NCBI GenBank assembly: GCA_002342685.1
Contig: DDQN01000089.1
Location: 62,001-126,000, forward strand
Length of the DNA: 64,000 nt
Reading direction: 5' to 3'
From: Vibrio sp. UBA2441
Lineage (GTDB): Bacteria; Pseudomonadota; Gammaproteobacteria; Enterobacterales; Vibrionaceae
Position 1 is the first letter of the stretch. Every line of letters begins with the position of its first letter. Positions 45,950 through 53,396 of the stretch are shown piece after piece. The position numbers were made by a program, and so were the translations under genes. The notes beneath the pieces are model-generated. The model saw nothing but the letters and a program-made list of their open reading frames with translations, was not told the origin of the DNA and ran no database searches.

Positions 45950-47686
45950 TTGTATAAACTTCGTCCATATCAATCTGATTCTGTTAAAGCCGTAGTCCAT
46001 TATTTTCGCAAGCACTCTACGCCTGCAGTTATCGTCCTTCCAACGGGTGCAGGTAAAAGTTTAGTTATCGCGGAACTTGCTCGCCTTGCCAAAGGACGGG
46101 TATTGATATTAGCCCATGTTAAAGAACTGGTTGAACAGAACCACGCCAAATACGAAGGCTATGATCTAAAAGGTTCCATATTTTCTGCTGGTTTGGGCCG
46201 AAAAGAGACCGAACAACAAGTCGTCTTCGCTTCTGTTCAATCCGTGGTGCGAAATTTGGATGCGTTTGCCAATCAATTTTCATTGTTAGTCATCGATGAA
46301 TGTCATCGCGTTCCCGAAGATAAAAAAAGCAGCTATCAAAAAGTCATTTCTCACCTTACTGAACTTAATACGGGTATCAAAGTTCTTGGTTTGACGGCTA
46401 CACCCTACCGGCTTGGTATGGGGTGGATTTATCAGTATCACACTCGCGGACAAGTCCGCAGTGAAGAAGCAAAGTTTTTTAGAGATTGTATTTTCGAACT
46501 CCCAATTCGATATTTGTTAGACGAAGGTTTTCTGACACCCGCTAAACTGATAGACGCGCCCGTATTGAGCTACGACTTTTCTCAACTGAAGCCTGCAAAT
46601 ACGGGGCGTTATAAAGAATCCGAGCTGGATATGGTGATTGAAAGTTCCAAGCGTGCAACACCTCAAATCGTGCAACAAATCATGCAACACAGTAGCGATA
46701 AGCAAGGCATCATGATTTTTGCAGCCACGGTTCGCCATGCTCAGGAGGTTTTGAGCCTGTTACCTGCGGAACAATCTTCTATCGTGATTGGCGATACTCC
46801 GGGCCCAGAACGTGACAAAATCATTCAACAGTTCAAAAATCGGCAGACCAAATATCTGGTTAATGTGTCGGTTTTAACCACGGGGTTTGACGCCCCGCAC
46901 GTTGATCTTATCGCCATATTACGACCAACCGAGTCTATCAGCCTTTATCAGCAAATCGTTGGGCGCGGGCTTCGCCTTTCTGAAGGTAAAGACGAATGTC
47001 TGGTGCTTGATTACGCCGGAAACAGTTATGACCTGTACCAGCCTGAAGTCGGTAATCCCAAACCGGACTCAGAAAGTGACATTGTCACCATCCCTTGTCC
47101 TGCATGTGGCTTTAACAACAATTTTTGGGGAAAATTAGATAATAACGGTTTTCTTATTGAGCATTACGGCCGGCGTTGTCAGGGCTACTTTGAAGAAGAG
47201 GATGGAACGCGAGAACACTGCGGCTATCGGTTTCGGGCGAAATACTGCCATGACTGTGGAGCAGACAATGATATCGCCGCCAGAATTTGCCACGAATGCG
47301 ATGCAACCTTAGTAGACCCGGATAAAAAATTACGCGAAGCCCTCAACCTAAAGGATGCTCTAGTATTTGAATGCCGGGATATGAAGCTCTCCACTCACAA
47401 AGATAAATCAGGCAAGAACCAGTTAAAAGTCACCTATATAGGCGATGAACAAGCGCAGGTTCATGAATTCTGGTCGTTAAACAGTAAAGGTCAAAAGAGT
47501 GCATTTTACAAACAATTCGTTCGTCCTCACCTTGCTGATCGTCACCGTCCATTTGACGAAAGTTCACCAACCAAAGTTGTTAATAATCAACACCGTTTTC
47601 GCTTACCCCAATTTATCATTGCCAGAAAGGTAGGACGATTTTGGAAACTCAGAGACAAGATCTTTGAGGATGAATTAACCCAATAA
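45950..47686 (+). CDS. radD: RadD-type superfamily 2 helicase
   Basis: A 578-residue SF2 protein involved in DNA crosslink and replication-fork repair. Walker A PTGAGKS is at 31-37, motif II DECH at 116-119, GLTATPYR (motif III) follows, and the helicase C-terminal domain has VLTTGFDAPHVD and QQIVGRGLRLS. A C4-type zinc region with repeated CxxC pairs (CPACGF, CHDCGADND, CHECDA) lies at about 383-460, as in E. coli RadD (YejH). The start is TTG with GAGG upstream; no ATG fits. In E. coli rplY follows directly; here an 8.5-kb block intervenes. Confidence 0.95.
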   Translation: MYKLRPYQSDSVKAVVHYFRKHSTPAVIVLPTGAGKSLVIAELARLAKGRVLILAHVKELVEQNHAKYEGYDLKGSIFSAGLGRKETEQQVVFASVQSVVRNLDAFANQFSLLVIDECHRVPEDKKSSYQKVISHLTELNTGIKVLGLTATPYRLGMGWIYQYHTRGQVRSEEAKFFRDCIFELPIRYLLDEGFLTPAKLIDAPVLSYDFSQLKPANTGRYKESELDMVIESSKRATPQIVQQIMQHSSDKQGIMIFAATVRHAQEVLSLLPAEQSSIVIGDTPGPERDKIIQQFKNRQTKYLVNVSVLTTGFDAPHVDLIAILRPTESISLYQQIVGRGLRLSEGKDECLVLDYAGNSYDLYQPEVGNPKPDSESDIVTIPCPACGFNNNFWGKLDNNGFLIEHYGRRCQGYFEEEDGTREHCGYRFRAKYCHDCGADNDIAARICHECDATLVDPDKKLREALNLKDALVFECRDMKLSTHKDKSGKNQLKVTYIGDEQAQVHEFWSLNSKGQKSAFYKQFVRPHLADRHRPFDESSPTKVVNNQHRFRLPQFIIARKVGRFWKLRDKIFEDELTQ

Positions 47687-47807
47687 AAAATATACTCAGG
47701 TATAAACCCGTTTCAATCGAAATTTGGTCACTCATTCAGGTTTTGTTCATAATCTGTATAGTATCCTTAACGATCGAATCATTACTACACTCGGAATACC
47801 AAATAAA

Positions 47808-48467
47808 ATGAAAGTACTTATAGTGGAAGACGACATCGCACTGGCGAAACAACTCAGCACAGCCCTAGAATCAGAAGGCTGGACAGCAGAAAATGCGATT
47901 GATGGTATAGATGCTTTGTATAGAGCGACTTCCGAATCCTGGGATGCTATCGTACTCGATTTAGGCCTGCCCAAGTTAAACGGCATTGCTGTTTTAAAGG
48001 GCATTAGAGATGAGGGGATCCGAGTCCCAGTAATCATCCTCAGCGCTAGAGACACATTAACTCAACGCATTGAAGGGCTAAATGAAGGCGCAGATGATTA
48101 TTTAACCAAACCTTTCGAAATGCCAGAGCTCATTGCACGATTGCAAGTTCAAATTCGTCGTCAATCTGGCACTGCTTCGCCCATCATTAAAGCAGACTCG
48201 CTCGCGCTAGATACCGTCTCTTCCAAAATATCGCTCAACGGCACGCCACTTACCCTAACCGCACTTGAATACAAGGTACTTTCTTATTTCATCAGAAACA
48301 GCGACAAAGTCATATCCCGGACAGAGTTGGTTGAACATATCTATAAACAAGATTTCGACAGAGACTCAAATACCATTGAGGTTTTCATCGGGAGGCTTCG
48401 CAAAAAACTAGGGGCAGACAAAATCAAAACCGTTCGAGGCCTGGGATACAAACTCAATGCAGATTAA
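47808..48467 (+). CDS. OmpR/PhoP-type response regulator
   Basis: A 219-residue regulator. The receiver domain has EDD at 7-9, phospho-acceptor D51 (IVLDLGLP) and the lysine in TKPFEMPEL (about 101). The winged-helix domain ends with the recognition helix and wing RDSNTIEVFIGRLRKKL and TVRGLGYKL. It belongs to the PhoP/QseB subgroup. An upstream in-frame start (47724) would add 28 residues not found in the family. The kinase gene overlaps it by 11 bases. By memory of gene order, V. cholerae has a pair at this place next to rplY (VC1638-VC1639, DbfR/DbfS, biofilm dispersal); not verified. Confidence 0.9.
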   Translation: MKVLIVEDDIALAKQLSTALESEGWTAENAIDGIDALYRATSESWDAIVLDLGLPKLNGIAVLKGIRDEGIRVPVIILSARDTLTQRIEGLNEGADDYLTKPFEMPELIARLQVQIRRQSGTASPIIKADSLALDTVSSKISLNGTPLTLTALEYKVLSYFIRNSDKVISRTELVEHIYKQDFDRDSNTIEVFIGRLRKKLGADKIKTVRGLGYKLNAD

Positions 48468-49788
48468 TTTATCTTCCGCGCGCGACAGGATAACTCACCG
48501 GTTCTCTCACCTTAGTGTGAGAAATCGCTTATTACTCGTAACTGGCTTATGGGTCAGCTTAATGATTGCAGCGGCTGGCACTATTATTCCGGGCTTACTG
48601 CATTACCAACTGGAAAAAAATGCACAATCAGAGCTCAAATTCACATTAAACGAACTGTATACACAACTGGAAAACGGCACCAGCCCGGATACCGAAAGTA
48701 TACAAATATCAAACGCCAAACTTTACGAGAAAAAACAAGACAGATTCTGGCAAATAGAACTGGAAAAAAATCTCATCAGGTCCCCTTCTTTGGCGCATCA
48801 CCAGTTAACAGATAAACATAACGCTAATTTAGGCGAACTCATTAAGGTATCCGAGAAATTCAGGCTTGCAGGTTTAGGCAAAGTCAAAATCACCGTCGCC
48901 ATGGATGATGACTCTCTGGAAGATAGTCTGGCTACATTAATCGGCGTGTTATGGTTTATATTGGTCTGCTTATTCATTGGCGTTTTGGTTTTAAGTGTAA
49001 TTCAAGTTGGCTGGTCATTAAAACCAGTAACCAAAATGCAACAGGAGTTAATTGAACTTAAGTCTGGCAATATATCCAAACTCGAAGGGAATTACCCACA
49101 AGAGTTATCCCCTCTGGCGGACAGTTTAAATGATCTTCTTTTCCACTATCAGGAATTATTACAGCGTGCCCGCAACCACACCGGCAATATGGCTCACGCG
49201 CTGAAAACACCGCTGACGGTACTCAAAAACCAGATAAATCAATACCCTAATGCAGAACGAACCGCTTTGACCGCCCCCATCGATGATATTCAGAAATACA
49301 TCGATTATCACCTTGGACGAGCTCGTATAGCCGGTTCTTCAGCCATTCTTTCGGTTAAATCGAGCCCTTCAGAAAGAGTAGAAGCAATGAATATTGCTTT
49401 TGATAAAGTGTACGCACAACAAGATATTCTTCTTATCAATGAACTGGATGACGAGCTACAGGTAAATGTCGAAACCACCGATTTAGACGAAATGCTCGGC
49501 AATATATTAGAAAATGGTTATAAATGGGCAAAATCAACCATTCGTGTCTATTCTCAACCCTACTCGGATAATCGGGTTAATCTGATCATTGAAGATGATG
49601 GTAAGGGTATTAAGGATAACGAATATCAAGCTGTTCTCCAAAGAGGTGCCAGATTAGATGAAACCGTAAAAGGCAGCGGATTAGGCCTGAACATTGTGCA
49701 TGACATCGTGCTCAGCTATCAAGGTTCCATACAGCTAGAAAAAGCTCAATTAGGCGGCCTTAAAGTAATATTGACCCTACCATGTTAA
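48457..49788 (+). CDS. PhoQ-like sensor histidine kinase
   Basis: A 443-residue inner-membrane kinase. Two membrane segments (about 26-50 and 164-188) enclose a periplasmic sensor of about 115 residues, rich in acidic residues at its end (MDDDSLEDS). A HAMP-like linker leads to a HisKA domain with phospho-H247 in GNMAHALKTPLTVL, the SLKTPL-type pattern of the PhoQ group, and an HATPase (NILENGYKW, EDDGKGI, GSGLGLNIV). It overlaps the response regulator gene, so the pair is one unit. The signal is unknown; PhoQ relatives sense cations or cationic peptides. Confidence 0.9.
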   Translation: MQINLSSARDRITHRFSHLSVRNRLLLVTGLWVSLMIAAAGTIIPGLLHYQLEKNAQSELKFTLNELYTQLENGTSPDTESIQISNAKLYEKKQDRFWQIELEKNLIRSPSLAHHQLTDKHNANLGELIKVSEKFRLAGLGKVKITVAMDDDSLEDSLATLIGVLWFILVCLFIGVLVLSVIQVGWSLKPVTKMQQELIELKSGNISKLEGNYPQELSPLADSLNDLLFHYQELLQRARNHTGNMAHALKTPLTVLKNQINQYPNAERTALTAPIDDIQKYIDYHLGRARIAGSSAILSVKSSPSERVEAMNIAFDKVYAQQDILLINELDDELQVNVETTDLDEMLGNILENGYKWAKSTIRVYSQPYSDNRVNLIIEDDGKGIKDNEYQAVLQRGARLDETVKGSGLGLNIVHDIVLSYQGSIQLEKAQLGGLKVILTLPC

Positions 49789-49821
49789 TTATTAAACCAG
49801 AATAATTTCCGCTTATTCATT

Positions 49822-49916
49822 AAACGATTTTATTATTACCATAGAATCGTTTCAATTTTTATTATCAATAATTAAACTGCCCTTATTAAAGAATATTATT
49901 ATTCATTAATAAGGGC
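49822..49916. repeat. Two inverted repeats between the kinase and the first propeller gene
   Basis: AAACGATT (49822-49829) pairs with AATCGTTT (49845-49852) and is followed by CAATTTTTA, a possible weak terminator for the kinase gene. A second, perfect 11-bp repeat, GCCCTTATTAA (49879-49889) with TTAATAAGGGC (49906-49916), has a 16-base loop and no following T run, so it could be an operator or leader structure for the propeller gene that starts at 50043. Confidence 0.5.
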
Positions 49917-50042
49917 TACCTCCTATTCCCTTAACATACAGAATTGCATACATTATGAACCTCCCATACTTTCGATTTTAAACCATGCCCATTTTAAATT
50001 TAATCACTATTTACAATTTTAGCAGAACCAAAAGGTAACACC

Positions 50043-52082
50043 ATGATTCATAATAAATTACCTATTCTCTTTGTAATAGCACTCGCATTCTTTGGATATA
50101 ACAATAGTAGTGTTATCGGCAACATATTTGGTCATGCTATTCATGCTAAATTCACTTCCCTTGATTTTTATGGACAGCACAAAAACGGACAAACCATCAC
50201 TATTACTTCAGAATGTAACCATTGCGATGCAGAAGATATTAGCTATCAACTATGGATAGATAGCAACGATGACCATATTTTCACACAACAAGAGTTACTC
50301 AACGACAAACTCGTTACTAACTATATTGCCCAAAACCAAGATCATGATAAAAAAAACAGTAATATCATTTCATCATCAACGAACTTAACCATAACCCCAC
50401 AAATGCTTGGCCACTTAATACGTATAGAAGTAAGTAGTAACGGAGCACATACTCAGTCACTGACCATCAGCCCCCCACAAGGCTTAAAAAACATCGTCCC
50501 ACAGCCGCTATCCTCCGCCATCACAGAATTTGCAGCATTAACGCAGCAAGGAACCGTAGTAACTTGGGGGCATGGAGAAGATAGCAATTCTGGTAGCTAC
50601 TATGATGTTAAACAAAAAAAACACATCCAAATTGCTAAACATTTAACCCATGTACAAAACGTATACAGCAGCGGAAATGCATTTTCAGCTCTGCTCCATG
50701 ATGGAACCGTTAAAGCGTGGGGGAAAGAATACCATGATGAAGACAACAGCTATGAGCACTCTATCCATAGTGTCAACATGCTTACTGACGTGAAAGAAAT
50801 CGTAAGCACCGTCGGGCCCGGTGGTGCCTTTGCTGCTTTACTTGAAGACGGCAGCGTCAAAACTTGGGGAGTGAGTCGGCACGGTGGAGACGGTACCCGC
50901 TATGACATCGCAACAAAAAAGTATATTCAAATTGCTGACAATCTTAGTGATGTTAAAAAAATTTATCGGAACTATAGTGCGTTTGCCGCGCTAAGTCACG
51001 ACGGCACGGTCAAAACATGGGGAGATAAATTTAGAGGTGGAGATGGGTCATATTACGACTCATCAATCGGTCAAAATGTTCAAGTTGCAGACACACTAAA
51101 CGGAGTCAAAGAGATTTACTCAAACAACTATGCTTTTGCCGCTTTACTAAATGACGGTTCAATAAAAACGTGGGGAGACAGTTTCCATGGGGGAGATGGG
51201 ACTTATACTGATCCCCATACAAAAAACCTAGTTCAGGTTACTAACCAACTAACAGGGTTAGTGGAAAACATATACACCAACGGCGGCTCTTTCACAGCAC
51301 AACTTAAAGATGGCTCCTATAAAACATGGGGAAGCAGCAATACAGGAGGTGATGGGGGCTACCAGAAAGACGATTATCATGAATTTAGTTCTGTAACTTC
51401 GTTCTTAAATAAATCACAAGTAAACAAAATTTATAGTACGCATGGTTACGAGGGTAACGGCACCGTATCTGGCGGTGACGTTTTTGTTACCTTACTAAAA
51501 GATGGTAGCGTCAAATACTGGGGCGGCAATAATACAAAGCAAACCGATGGCTCTTTTCGGGATCACAATGGTAACTCTGTACCTATTATGAATGCACTCA
51601 CTAACGTAAAAGAGATTATCTTTGGTGGCGAAAAAAAACCAACACTCATTGTGGCTTTGCTGGAAAACGGAACCATAAAAACATGGGGTGGAGAAAACCA
51701 GCCCTATAATTTAATACCGTCCACTCCCAGCCAAAAAATTGAAAATTTACATAATGTAAAGAAAATCGTTGCCAATTCAACTGCATTCGCAATCCTTAGC
51801 GAAACAGGTGACATTAACGTTTGGTCACCGTATCAAAATAACAACTTTTATGATGCAAACGGCCGACTTCAATTTGCAGACAGTGATGATGTCGATATCA
51901 GCCTTAGCAAAGATATCGTACCTGTGGGTAACTCTTTTGCGATAATAATGAAAGATGGCTCTATACATATTCTGTCCCAAACTAAATTCTCCACTTTGCA
52001 ACGAGACAAAGAGTTTGGACAACTCAACAATTATAATAAAAAAATACAAACATCCTATTTAGTAAAAGAAAGCACTTTGTAA
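50043..52082 (+). CDS. Exported RCC1-like beta-propeller protein, paralogue A (lipobox lost)
   Basis: A 679-residue protein. An N-terminal hydrophobic segment (6-18) is followed by a small domain (about 35-145) with a CxxC (C58, C61) and an EF-hand-like loop (D73 to E84). About ten repeats of some 50 residues then fill 155-675, with the pattern LTxVKxIYSNxxAFAALLxDGSVKTWG. This is the RCC1/BLIP-II type propeller strand pattern. The paralogue at 53397 has a lipobox ending FGC; the same position here is Tyr19 (TAT instead of TGT), so this copy should not be lipidated. Three A8 tracts lie in the gene. Function unknown; the fold suggests surface binding. Confidence 0.72.
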   Translation: MIHNKLPILFVIALAFFGYNNSSVIGNIFGHAIHAKFTSLDFYGQHKNGQTITITSECNHCDAEDISYQLWIDSNDDHIFTQQELLNDKLVTNYIAQNQDHDKKNSNIISSSTNLTITPQMLGHLIRIEVSSNGAHTQSLTISPPQGLKNIVPQPLSSAITEFAALTQQGTVVTWGHGEDSNSGSYYDVKQKKHIQIAKHLTHVQNVYSSGNAFSALLHDGTVKAWGKEYHDEDNSYEHSIHSVNMLTDVKEIVSTVGPGGAFAALLEDGSVKTWGVSRHGGDGTRYDIATKKYIQIADNLSDVKKIYRNYSAFAALSHDGTVKTWGDKFRGGDGSYYDSSIGQNVQVADTLNGVKEIYSNNYAFAALLNDGSIKTWGDSFHGGDGTYTDPHTKNLVQVTNQLTGLVENIYTNGGSFTAQLKDGSYKTWGSSNTGGDGGYQKDDYHEFSSVTSFLNKSQVNKIYSTHGYEGNGTVSGGDVFVTLLKDGSVKYWGGNNTKQTDGSFRDHNGNSVPIMNALTNVKEIIFGGEKKPTLIVALLENGTIKTWGGENQPYNLIPSTPSQKIENLHNVKKIVANSTAFAILSETGDINVWSPYQNNNFYDANGRLQFADSDDVDISLSKDIVPVGNSFAIIMKDGSIHILSQTKFSTLQRDKEFGQLNNYNKKIQTSYLVKESTL

Positions 52083-52320
52083 AGATAAAGGTAATAACCT
52101 CCCTTATTTAATAAACAAGCCCAGCACTTACTTATTAAATACATTGAAAACATTACAGTTGCATCAAAACAACTTCCATCATTTAATAACATTTAATTAA
52201 TTAGCATTAATTTAAATTAACGCATGTAATATGCCATATTTTAAACTCATCGATTCATTTACATTATCGCAAACGATATACGCATTTTCTCTTACTTCAA
52301 ACAAAAAGCATAAATAACCG
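52083..52320 (+). promoter_or_regulatory. AT-rich gap before the OmpA gene
   Basis: A very AT-rich stretch of 238 bases without a convincing open reading frame or strong terminator. It probably contains the promoter of the OmpA-propeller B pair; the exact elements are not clear. Its composition, well below that of the neighbouring core genes, suggests silencing by H-NS-like proteins. Confidence 0.35.
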
Positions 52321-53391
52321 ATGACAAAAACTTCATATAATCTAATCTTATGGATTTATCTTCTATTTCCATTATCCGCATTAGCAGAGCAGAATAGTAA
52401 TGAAAGTCCATTATCCCCTTCCCCGTATTATGTGGGAATTAAAGCAGGCATAGGCATTGCCGATGATGGTAGCTATTCACCAAGCGATCCAAATAACACG
52501 ATATCCGGTCTATATGGCGGATTTCAGTTCAATGACCAATGGGCGTGGGATATCGGCTACCAATACCATTCTGAGTTGGAATCCGTTGACGGTGTAAAAG
52601 TGAACACATCGCTATGGGAAACCGCGATTCGTTATGACTACGGCTTAACGCAAAACAGCTATTTATACACCCGTTTAGGTATCGTTTATTGGGATATTGA
52701 TAAAACCGTCCCAAAGTTGCGCTCTACACTTCATGAACAAGGATTCTCTCCTACCGCAGAGCTAGGCATCGGTTACAAAATAACCCCACAAATAAAACTC
52801 AATGCGGGTTACCAATATATTCACAAACTTGGAGGCTCTACTACTGATTATTATGATAATCACGCTGTTATCGTCAGCATTGACTATCGCTTTAGTAGTA
52901 ACACTTCAGTCGAGCAACCGGCCCTCCAAAAACCCGTTTCAATTATTTTCAATGAGCTTACCGATATTACCCCTCCTCAGAAAATCAAACGGACAAAGCC
53001 ACAAAAAATCATTCTCTCAGAGCAGATATTTACCTCTTTATTTGACTTTGACAGCAGCCAGCTAAAAAGCTCCGCAAAGCCGTTTCTGTCAAAAATAATA
53101 ACCCTGCTGGCCAATAACCCCAACGTAAAAATCGACAGCGTAGGCCATACCGACTCCACTGGTTCTAGCCAATACAATCAACATTTATCAGAGCAGCGCG
53201 CGCAAGCAGTGGCTAATTATCTTGCCGAACTGGGGCTTTCTGCCTCTCGAATCAATGTCGTCGGCAAAGGAGAAACCATGCCGATTTCAACCAACGATAC
53301 TGCCGAAGGGAGAGCCGCCAACCGACGAGTTGAGATCATCATCCCGCCAATGGAATTAACGACTACTTCAACCCCAAATACTGCGGAGTAA
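52321..53391 (+). CDS. OmpA-family outer-membrane protein
   Basis: A 356-residue porin-like protein. The signal peptide ends SALA before EQNS. An eight-stranded OmpA-type barrel spans about 35-205 (YYVGIKAGIG ... VSIDYRF), and a linker of about 35 residues leads to a C-terminal OmpA peptidoglycan-binding domain (about 238-345: FDFDSSQLK, VGHTDSTGS, NQHLSEQRAQAV, NRRVEI) with the Asp and Arg that bind diaminopimelate. Its stop codon overlaps the ATG at 53391 (TAATG), so the next gene is translationally coupled. It probably anchors or exports the propeller partner, which is inference. Confidence 0.88.
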   Translation: MTKTSYNLILWIYLLFPLSALAEQNSNESPLSPSPYYVGIKAGIGIADDGSYSPSDPNNTISGLYGGFQFNDQWAWDIGYQYHSELESVDGVKVNTSLWETAIRYDYGLTQNSYLYTRLGIVYWDIDKTVPKLRSTLHEQGFSPTAELGIGYKITPQIKLNAGYQYIHKLGGSTTDYYDNHAVIVSIDYRFSSNTSVEQPALQKPVSIIFNELTDITPPQKIKRTKPQKIILSEQIFTSLFDFDSSQLKSSAKPFLSKIITLLANNPNVKIDSVGHTDSTGSSQYNQHLSEQRAQAVANYLAELGLSASRINVVGKGETMPISTNDTAEGRAANRRVEIIIPPMELTTTSTPNTAE

Positions 53392-53396
53392 TGGCT

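Noticed and set aside
47808..49788. Calling the two-component pair PhoP and PhoQ
   Set aside because: The motifs fit the group, but gene order suggests the V. cholerae pair beside rplY (DbfR/DbfS as I recall), so no symbol is assigned.
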